Below are positions 19,202-28,863 of a stretch of DNA of 64,000 nt, one piece after another. The position numbers were made by a program, and so were the translations under genes. This stretch comes from Tunturiibacter empetritectus. Lineage in GTDB: Bacteria > Acidobacteriota > Terriglobia > Terriglobales > Acidobacteriaceae. A model generated the notes under the pieces. It worked only from the letters and a program-made list of their open reading frames with translations. It did not search any database and was not told where the DNA came from. The stretch lies in the NCBI RefSeq assembly GCF_014201375.1, contig NZ_JACHDZ010000002.1, positions 372,001 through 436,000 on the forward strand, written 5' to 3'. Position 1 is the stretch's first letter. Each line of letters begins with the position of its first letter.

Positions 19202-19597
19202 ATGGCAGATCTGATTCAGTACTACGGAACCGGCCGTCGCAAGTCCTCGATCGCACGTGTCTTCCTGCGTCCAGGCAGCGGCAAATTCACCGTCAACAAA
19301 AAAGAGTGTGACGTCTACTTCGTCACCGCACAACAGCGCGCAGCCGCCAAGCGGTCGCTCGGCATCGCCGACATCGGCGAGACCTTCGACGTCATCACCA
19401 CCGTAAAGGGTGGCGGTGTCATGGGCCAGGCCGATGCCGTCAAGCTCGGCATCGCTCGCGCCCTCATGGTATTCAACCCCGAGCTCCGCAAGGCGCTCAA
19501 GGCAGAAGGCCTCGTTACCCGCGACTCGCGCGGTAAAGAGCGTAAGAAGTACGGTCAGAAGGGCGCTCGCGCTCGCTTCCAGTTCAGCAAACGCTAA
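19202..19597 (+). CDS. rpsI: 30S ribosomal protein S9
   Basis: A 131-residue small-subunit protein. It begins [20 protein letters not shown], then [19 protein letters not shown], and ends with the conserved basic tail [17 protein letters not shown] that reaches the P-site tRNA. AAGGAGCACC precedes the ATG at 19202. It is the second gene of the rplM-rpsI operon. Confidence 0.97.
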   Translation: MADLIQYYGTGRRKSSIARVFLRPGSGKFTVNKKECDVYFVTAQQRAAAKRSLGIADIGETFDVITTVKGGGVMGQADAVKLGIARALMVFNPELRKALKAEGLVTRDSRGKERKKYGQKGARARFQFSKR

Positions 19598-19617
19598 TTG
19601 GAATGCAGCCGTTAGTC

Positions 19618-19648
19618 GTTGGCTTTTAGCTTTTAGCTAAGAGCCAAC
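19618..19648. other. Stem-loop between rpsI and rpsB
   Basis: A 14-base-pair stem (GTTGGCTTTTAGCT with AGCTAAGAGCCAAC, one G-T pair) with a three-base loop. It has no downstream T-run, so it is more likely an RNA-processing or stabilising stem, or a repeat remnant, than a terminator. Confidence 0.5.
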
Positions 19649-19781
19649 GGCTAATAGCTAAAGCTGGCTTTCGCATCACCCGCAGGCTTCAACCCTTGCG
19701 GCAAGGAGTCAAATCTCCCTTACGAGGGATCAATCCAGGCACCGGAGCACCGGTCCGGCTGTCTTAAACCAAGGAGCTACA

Positions 19782-20720
<939 letters not shown>

Positions 20721-20862
20721 CACCCTCACTCGTGCCGAAAGGCCGTCGCAAGGGAAGGGCAGCGCATTAGCCGTGCCGTAACCGTCTCTTGTTATTTTAG
20801 TGGGGCGCGGGCATCCAGCCCGCGCCCCCTTTCGTAGAAACCGCAACACAAGGAAACTCACA

Positions 20863-21525
20863 ATGACTGAAACCGCCGTAAAGATCGACGCAAAACTCGT
20901 CAAAGAACTCCGTGAAAAGTCCGGCGCCCCCATGGGCGACTGCTTGAAAGCGCTGCAAGAGGCTAAAGGCGAGATGGAAGCCGCCTTCGTCGTTCTCCGC
21001 AAGCGTGGCATGGCGTCGGCCGCCAAGAAGGCTACCCGCACCACCAATGAAGGCGCAGTCGGAACCTACATCCACGCCGGTGGCAAGATCGGCGTTCTCC
21101 TCGAGCTCAACTGCGAGTCCGACTTCGTCGCCCGCACCGACGACTTCCAGGAGCTGCTCCGCGACGTCGCCATGCACATCGCCGCCGTCGACCCCCGCTT
21201 CGTCAGCCGCGAAGACGTCACCGAAGCCGACCTCGAGCGCGAGAAGGACGTCTACCGCGCCCAGGCCGCAGCTTCCGGCAAGCCCGCCGAGATCATCGAA
21301 AAGATGCTCACCGGCAAGCTCGCCAAGTTCTACGAAGAGTTCTGCCTCCTCGATCAGCCCTTCATCAAGGAGGCCTCGCAGACCATCGGCCAGCTAATCG
21401 CCAGCAAAGTCGCCAAGCTAGGCGAGAACATCAGCGTCCGCCGCTTCGCCCGCTTCAAGGTGGGCGCCACCGACTGGACCGTAGCCCAGGCCAAGCCAGC
21501 CGCCACTGAAGAAACCGCTTTCTAA
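20863..21525 (+). CDS. tsf: Elongation factor Ts
   Basis: A 220-residue nucleotide-exchange factor for EF-Tu. The N-terminal UBA-like domain contains KELREKSGAPMGDCLKAL, followed by the TDDFQELLRDVAMHIAA dimer-core segment; the protein belongs to the short EF-Ts class. ATG at 20863 after AAGGAAACTCACA. It is downstream of rpsB by 142 bases and followed by an intrinsic terminator. Confidence 0.96.
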   Translation: MTETAVKIDAKLVKELREKSGAPMGDCLKALQEAKGEMEAAFVVLRKRGMASAAKKATRTTNEGAVGTYIHAGGKIGVLLELNCESDFVARTDDFQELLRDVAMHIAAVDPRFVSREDVTEADLEREKDVYRAQAAASGKPAEIIEKMLTGKLAKFYEEFCLLDQPFIKEASQTIGQLIASKVAKLGENISVRRFARFKVGATDWTVAQAKPAATEETAF

Positions 21526-21545
21526 TCTGTAACCACCACCGATAC

Positions 21546-21575
21546 AAAAGCCCAGGCCACCAGCCCGGGCTTTTC
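21546..21575 (+). terminator. Intrinsic terminator after tsf
   Basis: AAAAGCCCAGG pairs with CCCGGGCTTTT around a short loop, followed by a T-rich stretch, about 20 bases after the tsf stop. Confidence 0.8.
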
Positions 21576-21618
21576 ATCTTCTGTTATAGATTCGGGCGAG
21601 CGATCACGGCTCTCGCCT

Positions 21619-22743
21619 CTAGTGTCCCGACGCAAACGTGAATGCAGTCGCCGTTACAAACTTGCTTGAGGCGTCGCCCGCGTAAACCTTCCCGCCTGCC
21701 ATCGTGAGCTTCTTCACCGGAGCACCCTTCGTGAAATCGAGACTAGACAGCGGAACCCAGAAGGCGTTCGGGCTGGTTGCGGAGTCAAAATAAAAGACCT
21801 TGTTCTTCTGGTCGTACGCTGTACGCCACAACGTGGACGCTAGATTCGGCTTGTCCGGATGGGTGATGCCAAGCGGTGTGCTGACCGACCGCATAACCCC
21901 AAGCACAGCAGCCACGGCCTGATTCTCATACGTCCCACCCGGCACCGCTTTGATCGTATGCGGATCGGCCTGCTTCGGAATCGCGTTGATCAGGAACGAC
22001 GCACGAACGAAGCGGTCGGCAGCGCTGATCGAGCCGGGAAGGAAGGCAAGCGGGTTTACGCCTGTCCAGTAAGTCTCGATCGCCAACTGTTGATCGAAGC
22101 TGGGCGAATTCGTCATCACCTGATATTTTCTGTCGTGATGAATGACAAGTTTGCCACCGAGGTATTCGAAGATAGCGGAGTCGCCGCTGGGGTCCGAAAC
22201 CGCGAGGTGCAACTGCGCGCCCTTACCGTTAGGCAATGTAGGAGCGATCACCACGAACGGCTCGGCACGCAACGCGTCTACCACCTCGGAGACTGTCGTG
22301 TAGTTGTCGAGAACATACTGTCCCCAAGCCATGATCGAGATGGTTGGCTTGCCGGACTGCGGCGTGCCGTAGTCGGATTCCGCAAGATAGAGGACATTCG
22401 CGACAAGTCCGTGCTCATTCATCCCGTCTGCGGTTCCCGCGTCGTAGCCGGAGACGATGAGGCTGCCATATTTGGAGCTCCACTTAATCGTATTGGCGCC
22501 GGTAGCGCCGTCGCGTTCCATGCCACGAGGAAAGACCCACGCGTTCGAGTAGATATCCTCCGCCCAGTCCATCGAGCGGCCGGTAATGACAACGTTGTCG
22601 GTGCCAAGATACACAGCGCGTGTGCACGCATTGGCCGAAGCGCTGTTACAAACGAAGAGGGTAAGGAGAGTAAAAACTGCTGACGCCTTGCGAGCGACGG
22701 ACCTGCACGCCGCGGCGATTGCCACTGTTGATAGGCCGTTCAT
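21619..22743 (-). CDS. Exported choloylglycine hydrolase / penicillin V acylase-family Ntn hydrolase
   Basis: A 374-residue protein with a long Sec signal peptide ending SASANA, which would expose Cys40 as the catalytic N-terminal nucleophile (CTRAVYLG). Arg56 and Asp59 in ITGRSMDW lie exactly 16 and 19 residues after the Cys, as Arg18 and Asp21 do after Cys2 in bile-salt hydrolases. These enzymes cut linear amides (conjugated bile salts, penicillin V, acyl-homoserine lactones). In a soil organism an acylase or signal-quenching role is more likely than bile-salt hydrolysis. ATG at 22743 chosen because the signal peptide starts there; a GTG six bases upstream is possible. Confidence 0.88.
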   Translation of the reverse strand: MNGLSTVAIAAACRSVARKASAVFTLLTLFVCNSASANACTRAVYLGTDNVVITGRSMDWAEDIYSNAWVFPRGMERDGATGANTIKWSSKYGSLIVSGYDAGTADGMNEHGLVANVLYLAESDYGTPQSGKPTISIMAWGQYVLDNYTTVSEVVDALRAEPFVVIAPTLPNGKGAQLHLAVSDPSGDSAIFEYLGGKLVIHHDRKYQVMTNSPSFDQQLAIETYWTGVNPLAFLPGSISAADRFVRASFLINAIPKQADPHTIKAVPGGTYENQAVAAVLGVMRSVSTPLGITHPDKPNLASTLWRTAYDQKNKVFYFDSATSPNAFWVPLSSLDFTKGAPVKKLTMAGGKVYAGDASSKFVTATAFTFASGH

Positions 22744-22941
22744 AGTCACTAAATTACCTTTCAGATTGAGTGAATTACGCGGCCCATCCCAGTCCATGAG
22801 GCTGGAAGAGAGATTACCTTTCTGGAGTAAGCGTAGCGTATCACCCCGCCAGGCTCCCCACTCTTCAAAATTCAGGAAATCAGTTGCGAAATCGCATAAT
22901 CTCGTGGATTCCACACTTAGTCTCACAGAGCCGATACCAGC

Positions 22942-23904
22942 TCACCGCGAAGACACGGAGTACTGCACCAGCACCCCATTCACAAAGTCCGCCTGAACCT
23001 TCTCATCCTTGCTCTGATACGTGCACGAGGTCATGGACATTCCATTCTCCGTCCGGTCATGCGCCTCCACCGCAGGTCCGTACAGACCCTCTACCTGCTC
23101 TCGTGTCATCCCTTTTTTCAAACTCTGCGCCGGATCAAAACCATTATCCGCACCACGCACCGCCAGCCCCGGACCTCCTCCCTGAACGCTTCCAACTGGC
23201 ACCCCGCCTCCGTTCGCCCCCGCCGCATCTCCCGGAAAGGAGACATACTCCGCCAGCGCACTCTCAATCACCTGCGGCGTCAACGAATCTTCCATCGTTC
23301 GCGCATCCAGTTTGATGTTGAATCGCGACCCACCCTGCTGCCGCTTCATGCCGAGCTGGTCTGTTCTCCTCGCGGCATCGTCCTCTGCCCTCGCGTGGTT
23401 GTAGGCGTCGCGTCTCTCTCGGTCCGACCGCACACGGTCCAGCTCTCGCTGCAGCGACCGCCGTCTATCCGGATCGCTTTCGTTGCTGATCTGATTCTCC
23501 AGATCCTTCTCCCGGCTACTCTTCTCCCCCGGCGTAAAGTGCACCGCCGTATCCGTGCTATCTCTCGCCGTCCCATATCCCCCGCCGCCAAGCTGAAACT
23601 CGACGTTGTCCTTATTCACCTTTACCTTCGTCACCATCACCGTATCGCCCTTCTGCAGCGACACGCCAAACTGCTTCAGCCGGTCCCCATAGCTCTTCGC
23701 ATCCAGCGGCGGCTGCCGGTTCGGATAGATATCCACACCCTTCTGCGTGCCAGGCATATCCATCTTCACCACGACCTGCTTTCCCTCAAAGAAAGGGGAC
23801 AGCGCGTCCGCGTTCTGCGCAGCCGCATAGGGGACACCGGCGAGCACAACAGCCAGACACACTGGCCAAACGAAGCCTTCCAGCGACCATCGGGAACAGC
23901 GCAT
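22942..23904 (-). CDS. Exported protein with C-terminal BamE/SmpA-like domain
   Basis: A 320-residue protein with a Sec signal peptide (WPVCLAVVLAGVPYAAAQ). A middle region around residues 130-185 is highly charged and probably helical (DRRRSLQRELDRVRSDRERR). The C-terminal 60 residues (SLKKGMTREQVEGLYGPAVE, then TYQSKDEKVQADFVNGVLV) match the SmpA/OmlA-like fold found in outer-membrane assembly lipoproteins, but no lipobox is present. GGAGGAGGTG precedes the ATG. Function unknown; envelope location inferred. Confidence 0.75.
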   Translation of the reverse strand: MRCSRWSLEGFVWPVCLAVVLAGVPYAAAQNADALSPFFEGKQVVVKMDMPGTQKGVDIYPNRQPPLDAKSYGDRLKQFGVSLQKGDTVMVTKVKVNKDNVEFQLGGGGYGTARDSTDTAVHFTPGEKSSREKDLENQISNESDPDRRRSLQRELDRVRSDRERRDAYNHARAEDDAARRTDQLGMKRQQGGSRFNIKLDARTMEDSLTPQVIESALAEYVSFPGDAAGANGGGVPVGSVQGGGPGLAVRGADNGFDPAQSLKKGMTREQVEGLYGPAVEAHDRTENGMSMTSCTYQSKDEKVQADFVNGVLVQYSVSSR

Positions 23905-24066
23905 AGCACCTCCTCCACGATCAACACGCGAACAAGAAAAAAGCCCGAGGACTATTCCGCTGAGAACGAAATTATCATAGCCCGTCCCGCCATCAATCTA
24001 TCGCTGTCCCCAACCGGAAACATGAAAAGGAGGAGAAATACAAACCTTGACAGCCGCGCCACAGAG

Positions 24067-24099
24067 CAAACAAAAGAGGGGAGCATCCTCGCTCCCCTC
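24067..24099 (-). terminator. Intrinsic terminator of the 24.1 kb gene
   Basis: On the minus strand GAGGGGAGC and GCTCCCCTC form a nine-base-pair stem followed by TTTTGTTT, about 20 bases past the stop codon. Confidence 0.85.
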
Positions 24100-24120
24100 C
24101 TTCGCTTCGATCAACAACGC

Positions 24121-24585
24121 TTACTCCCAGTGAGCCGTACGCTCCGCATTGTCCACGATCGTGTGCGCATAGTCGATATGCCCAATCGCCCGATCCCTCA
24201 GCCCATGCGCCTGCGGAACATCCTCTGCGTGTTCCAAATCTCGATGCGCCGCAAACAGCAGTTCGTTAGCCTTCCGGAACCTATCATGAGGGCTCAAACG
24301 GGTATCAATCTGGAACGGATCGTTCAGGCCCTTGCCGTCATCAATCGCGGCGCGTTTGATCTCATCGATCGCCGCATCGATATGCTTGATCGCCTCATTA
24401 TCGTCATGCTTCACCGGACCCCATGCCCATCCATCATTCAGATAGTGCCGCGCCGCGCGAAGATCGCTCAGTGCATGCAGATAAGCCGGGTGAGGGCCCG
24501 GTACCTCTCCTGCCTGCATCGTCATCGGCGCTGCCGTCGCAATAATTCCAGCTGTCAAAACCATCAAACGAACTTTGCTAACCAT
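24121..24585 (-). CDS. Small exported helical protein
   Basis: A 154-residue protein with a Sec signal peptide ([19 protein letters not shown]). The mature part is His-rich and mostly helical ([56 protein letters not shown]), reading like a four-helix bundle. Similar uncharacterised exported proteins occur in Acidobacteria and Proteobacteria. CAAGGAG sits before the ATG at 24585. It is divergent from pyrH. The many His residues could bind metal, but this is only a guess. Confidence 0.7.
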   Translation of the reverse strand: MVSKVRLMVLTAGIIATAAPMTMQAGEVPGPHPAYLHALSDLRAARHYLNDGWAWGPVKHDDNEAIKHIDAAIDEIKRAAIDDGKGLNDPFQIDTRLSPHDRFRKANELLFAAHRDLEHAEDVPQAHGLRDRAIGHIDYAHTIVDNAERTAHWE

Positions 24586-24651
24586 GTAACTTTCTCCTTG
24601 GGCTATGTCGTATCGTGCCCGCACCCTGCAAGACCCACCTTACCCCGCAAA

Positions 24652-24663
24652 GTTGTGCACAAC
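24652..24663. promoter_or_regulatory. Perfect palindrome in the pyrH upstream region
   Basis: GTTGTGCACAAC is a perfect 12-base palindrome. A partial second copy of CAAAGTTGT follows 31 bases later. It lies in the divergent promoter region of pyrH and the small exported protein and may be an operator. Confidence 0.35.
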
Positions 24664-24773
24664 CTTACAGGTTCCCCCAAAGTTGTAAACAAAATCCAGC
24701 TTCGAGCCGTCTATTGCCACGAAGTGAGCCAGCCAGTAGTTCTCCCCCGCCCCATGCGATACTTAGTTCTGAC

Positions 24774-25478
24774 ATGTACAAAAGAGTCCTCCTCAAGATC
24801 TCAGGCGAAGCTCTGGCCGCAGGTAAAGGTTTTGGCATCGACGCCGTCTTCATCCACAAAATCGCCGCCGAAATCGCAGCCGTTCACGCCCTCGGCTGCG
24901 AGATCGGCATCGTAGTCGGAGGCGGAAACTTCTTCCGCGGCGTCGCCCAGCAGGCCATCGACATGGACCGCGTCGCCGCCGACCACATGGGCATGCTCTC
25001 CACCGTCATCAATGCCATCGCACTCCAGGACGCCATCGAAAAGCTCGGCCTCTTCTGCCGCGTCATGTCCGCCATCGAGATGCACGAGGTCGCCGAGCCC
25101 TACATCCGCCGCCGCGCCATGCGCCACCTCGAAAAGAATCGCATCGTCATCTTCGCCGCAGGCACCGGCAACCCCTTCTTCTCCACCGACACCGCAGCCA
25201 GCCTCCGCGCCATGGAGATCAAAGCCGACATCCTCCTCAAGGCCACCTCCGTCGACGGCATCTACACCGCCGACCCCAAAGTCGACGACACCGCCACCAA
25301 ATTCGACCACATCACCTACAGCGAGATGCTCCGCCTCAACCTCCGCGTCATGGACACCACCGCCGTCTCCCTCTGTCGCGACAACAACATGCCCATGATG
25401 GTCTTCAGCATGCGCGAAGCCGGCAACATCGTCCGCGTCGTCAGCGGCGAAAAAATCGGCTCCCTCGTCACAGCCTGA
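24774..25478 (+). CDS. pyrH: UMP kinase
   Basis: A 234-residue hexameric amino-acid-kinase-fold enzyme that phosphorylates UMP to UDP. Diagnostic segments are [51 protein letters not shown] and [17 protein letters not shown], plus [17 protein letters not shown] at 24774 begins MYKRVLLK. In many bacteria pyrH directly follows rpsB-tsf and precedes frr; here three minus-strand genes separate it from tsf and frr is not downstream. Confidence 0.96.
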   Translation: MYKRVLLKISGEALAAGKGFGIDAVFIHKIAAEIAAVHALGCEIGIVVGGGNFFRGVAQQAIDMDRVAADHMGMLSTVINAIALQDAIEKLGLFCRVMSAIEMHEVAEPYIRRRAMRHLEKNRIVIFAAGTGNPFFSTDTAASLRAMEIKADILLKATSVDGIYTADPKVDDTATKFDHITYSEMLRLNLRVMDTTAVSLCRDNNMPMMVFSMREAGNIVRVVSGEKIGSLVTA

Positions 25479-25714
25479 AACTCTGTTCAGGACTGAACTG
25501 GATTTTTTGTTGTCCTCTCGCACCCAGAGCGTAGTCGAACGGGGGAGAGATCTGCTGTCCCGCCACCGTCGCCCGCCGCCCCCACTCCTAAATTGCTCAA
25601 CCCATGCAAAATAACTCATTCTCCGCAAATTCCCCGCGTCTAATCGCAGGAAATTGCGTCTAGATAAATTAGATAAAGCAGACTCCGCAGCATCTAACAA
25701 GCAGGGACGACTGT

Positions 25715-26968
25715 GTGAACCTTAGCCTTCTGGAACCAGAGATCGAGCAGCCGCAAAGCCTTGCCCCACGGCCCGCGGTTATCACCACCCGCAAGCCGCA
25801 GCTCCCGGCGCTCACCGGAATCCGCACTCTCCTCGCCCTCTTCATCATTCTCTTCCACTTCACCCCGCCGCACCTCGGCCTCCTCTATCCCATCATCGAC
25901 AACGGCTATGTCTTCGTCGGCGTCTTCTTCCTCATCTCCGGCTACGTCCTCACCTACAACTACGCCGACCGCGCAAACACCCTGGTCAAGCGCGACTTCT
26001 GGCTGGCCCGCTTCTCCCGACTCTACCCCATCTACCTGCTCGTGCTCCTCATCTCCTTCCGCATGGTGCAGGACGAGTGGCACGCCCGCTCCCGCTTCGA
26101 GTTCTGGCAGGGAATCATCCTCACCCCCCTCGTCCTTCAAGGGTGGAGCCCGTCGGTCGCCACCTTCTGGAACACCGTCGCCTGGACCCTCTCGAGCGAA
26201 GTCGTCCTCTACGCCGCCTTCCCCTGGCTCATCCGCTTGCCATGGCCCAAAAAGCCCATCCAGCTGGTCCTGCTCCTCGCAGCGCTATGGATCATCGGCC
26301 TCATCCCCCACTCCCTCTACCTCTGGCTTAACCCCGACCACATCGTTGTCGACCGCTACAGCTCCACCCAGCTCATCCGCTTCCTCAAGTTCACCCCGCT
26401 CCCCTACGTCTGCACCTTCCTCATTGGCGTCACCCTGGGCAAGCTCCAGCACGCCCTCACCATCACCTCGCGTCAGCGCCTCATGCTCTCCTTCGTCAGC
26501 CTGGCGCTCGTGGGAGTCTTCTTCTACACCCTCGTTCTCCGCACGCCGTACCTCCTCATGCACGGCGGCCTCATGACCCCTGTCTTCGCCGCCCTGGTCC
26601 TCGGCCTCAGCGGGCCTCACGCTATCTCAGCCCTCTTCTCCTGGCGTCCTCTCCTGCTCATTGGGGAGAGCAGCTACTGCCTCTACCTGCTCCACTTCAA
26701 CGTCTTCCAGCTCCTCCACCTCTACCATGTGCCGGAGCGTCTCCACCTGGCCGCACTTGACCCCTGGCTCTCCTACGGAATCCTCATCCTGCTGGCTCTT
26801 GCAGCCTTCCACTTCGTCGAAACTCCCGCCCGCAAGGCCATCCTCAGCCGCTTCTCCAGCAAACCCCGTCCTCTTTCGCCTGCCTCGTATAGCCCTCCGC
26901 AATTTTCCTGTCAAGCCCCACAGAAGCAAATCGCCGCGCCAGAGAAGGACAAACGCGTGGCGTATTAG
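25715..26968 (+). CDS. Acyltransferase 3 (OafA/YrhL family) membrane protein
   Basis: A 417-residue integral membrane protein with about 10 helices. The N-terminal PALTGIRTLLALFIILFHF contains the conserved His of acyltransferase 3 proteins, followed by FVGVFFLISGYVLTYNY and FWLARFSRLYPIYL. These enzymes O-acetylate surface sugars or lipids. The start is a GTG at 25715 with only a weak ribosome site. It is monocistronic, with a clear terminator downstream. Confidence 0.9.
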   Translation: MNLSLLEPEIEQPQSLAPRPAVITTRKPQLPALTGIRTLLALFIILFHFTPPHLGLLYPIIDNGYVFVGVFFLISGYVLTYNYADRANTLVKRDFWLARFSRLYPIYLLVLLISFRMVQDEWHARSRFEFWQGIILTPLVLQGWSPSVATFWNTVAWTLSSEVVLYAAFPWLIRLPWPKKPIQLVLLLAALWIIGLIPHSLYLWLNPDHIVVDRYSSTQLIRFLKFTPLPYVCTFLIGVTLGKLQHALTITSRQRLMLSFVSLALVGVFFYTLVLRTPYLLMHGGLMTPVFAALVLGLSGPHAISALFSWRPLLLIGESSYCLYLLHFNVFQLLHLYHVPERLHLAALDPWLSYGILILLALAAFHFVETPARKAILSRFSSKPRPLSPASYSPPQFSCQAPQKQIAAPEKDKRVAY

Positions 26969-27007
26969 TTTCGCTCCCTCCGCTATACTTGATACAGAGC
27001 TCAAACA

Positions 27008-27046
27008 GATGCCCTCGGACGACAATCCGAGGGCATCTTTGTTTTT
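27008..27046 (+). terminator. Intrinsic terminator after the acyltransferase gene
   Basis: GATGCCCTCGG and CCGAGGGCATC form a perfect 11-base-pair stem followed by TTTGTTTTT, 40 bases after the stop codon. Confidence 0.9.
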
Positions 27047-27339
27047 AGAAGAGCTAGCGGTTAGAGGAAGCAGCCAGAAAACTATCCGTAACCCATTGAT
27101 TTCAGATATTTTAGCAACAAGCCATTCAGGATGAATACTTTGCAGGCAGTGGTACGTTGTAAATAATTGAAAACAAAAAACTTACACGCAAGATACCCCG
27201 GGGGGGGGAGGGGGGGTACCTCACAGAAGAAACGTTGGGATAAAGGAGGCAGGATAATACGAAAGAGTGGCGTAAGCCCATGCCGTTAGGCCCTCCACTG
27301 ACATCGCAAGAAAACCGGAGGAGTGCATCGGTACAACGA
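27047..27339. other. Non-coding region with a poly-G tract
   Basis: Nothing coding is supportable here. A run of 19 G interrupted by one A lies at about 27199-27217. The region separates convergent genes. Confidence 0.5.
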
Positions 27340-27375
27340 GCGCAAAAAGCCCCGCAGCAGCGGGGCTTTTTGCGC
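27340..27375. terminator. Bidirectional terminator
   Basis: GCGCAAAAAGCCCCGC mirrored by GCGGGGCTTTTTGCGC around CAGCA-type loop bases. It lies 15 bases past the stop of the minus-strand beta-propeller gene and would work in either direction. Confidence 0.88.
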
Positions 27376-27390
27376 AACAGGACAAATCGG

Positions 27391-28758
27391 CTACTCGACG
27401 ATGATCTGCGTCGGATGCGATCCATTCGCTACGGCGACGGCACAGCTTGGCAGCGCACCAGAGGGGAACGGCGTATTCTGCACCTGCTTCAGCGTCCCGT
27501 TTTGCGGAGCCAGTTGAAACGCCGAGACATCGCCTTCGAGGCTGTTCGACGTATAGAGGTAGATGCCCAGTGCCGGCTCGATCGCAACGCACGTCGGACC
27601 CGTACCCGTAGCCGTCGAAGCAGAACCGACAGCGCCCGTCGGATTCCCCGAGTTTTGATCGATCGTATAAGCGCCAACCGTTCCCGAGGAGAAGTTCGCA
27701 ACATACAGGAACTTGCCCCGAGGATCGATCGTCACGCCCACCGGGAAGATACCAGTGGCGAACGGGCTGTTGTTCATGGGAGTCAGTGACCCATCTGAAT
27801 TCACCGTACTGCCGTACAGCTGGTTCGTCGCCTGGTCGGTAATGTAGACATACCGGGAGGAAGGATCTTCTGCAATCGCGCTCGGTGTCGTTCCCGCGCC
27901 GTATCCGGTCGCCACCGTCTTGCCCGTGTTATCGGTGGTAATCGTTGTCCCGGGAGTAGGAGTCAACGCGCCCGTCGACGAGTTCTGCAGGAAGCCCAGA
28001 ACCGTCGCCTTCGGTGTGGTCGGTGTCTCCTGATCGATCACATACACATAGTTGGTCAGGAGTCCGTTGTTCGTAGTCGCTGTGGGTGTCGTCGACAGAA
28101 TGCAGTTCGCAGTGCTGGTACTTCCGGCGGGTATTGGCTGACAACGCGGACGACCCACCACAATACCGACAGGGGTGTTGCCAACCGGAACGTAGTTCAG
28201 AGAGGTCGTGGTTCCAACCGTCGTATTTTTTACCGCCGTTCCCAACGAGCCGTCCTTATTGATCGGGAAGATCGTAATCCCACCTGGCCCAGGCGCACCG
28301 GGGCCATAAAGCTGCTGTCCCTGTGGCCCGAGTTGGTACTGGAACGTGACATAAAGGAAGGCACCAGCCGCATCCATCGCAACCGAGGTCGCATTGCTGC
28401 CCGTGATGTTGTATGTGTTCTGCAGGTAGATCTTCCCGTCGGTGCCGACCGAGTACTCGCCAATGGTCGAGTCATCGTGATTGACGACATATAGATTCAA
28501 TCCGCTCGGCGAGGCCACCAGGGTCACCGGATTCCGGCCCGCCGGTATCGGCGAATCCGCCAGCGGCGTCAACGAACCGATCTGATAGTCCACCGCGTAC
28601 GCATTGATGCCACCGTTTGGAGAGGAGCTCGTCAACGGTTTTGCAGTAGTCACATACACATACGCCAGCGTGTAGTCGCGGCTGCACGCCGTTACGCTCA
28701 CCAACGCAAAAGACAATATCGAGGCCACTGTTCCGCGACCCATCTTATTCCACTTCAT
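27391..28758 (-). CDS. Beta-propeller (YVTN/lactonase-like) lipoprotein
   Basis: A 455-residue envelope protein. A lipobox (LVSVTAC, Cys25) predicts lipid anchoring. The rest is made of repeated blades such as NPVTLVASPSGLNLYVVNHD, then SNATSVAMDAAGAFLYVTF and VGVTIDPRGKFLYVANFSSG, typical of the 6-phosphogluconolactonase-like/YVTN beta-propeller group. Enzyme activity is not implied by the fold; binding or structural roles are equally possible. It lies downstream of a paralogue (28864-30120) on the same strand with a 105-base gap, likely one transcript ending at the terminator at 27340-27375. Confidence 0.85.
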   Translation of the reverse strand: MKWNKMGRGTVASILSFALVSVTACSRDYTLAYVYVTTAKPLTSSSPNGGINAYAVDYQIGSLTPLADSPIPAGRNPVTLVASPSGLNLYVVNHDDSTIGEYSVGTDGKIYLQNTYNITGSNATSVAMDAAGAFLYVTFQYQLGPQGQQLYGPGAPGPGGITIFPINKDGSLGTAVKNTTVGTTTSLNYVPVGNTPVGIVVGRPRCQPIPAGSTSTANCILSTTPTATTNNGLLTNYVYVIDQETPTTPKATVLGFLQNSSTGALTPTPGTTITTDNTGKTVATGYGAGTTPSAIAEDPSSRYVYITDQATNQLYGSTVNSDGSLTPMNNSPFATGIFPVGVTIDPRGKFLYVANFSSGTVGAYTIDQNSGNPTGAVGSASTATGTGPTCVAIEPALGIYLYTSNSLEGDVSAFQLAPQNGTLKQVQNTPFPSGALPSCAVAVANGSHPTQIIVE

Positions 28759-28863
28759 GCTTGCCTAACTCCGGGGCAAATCGTTTCCGCCCGTTCCTGC
28801 TGTCCCGATACTCAGGATTCCTCGAGACATCCTGTCCTGGTTCTCCAGCTGCCGTACTGCCAG

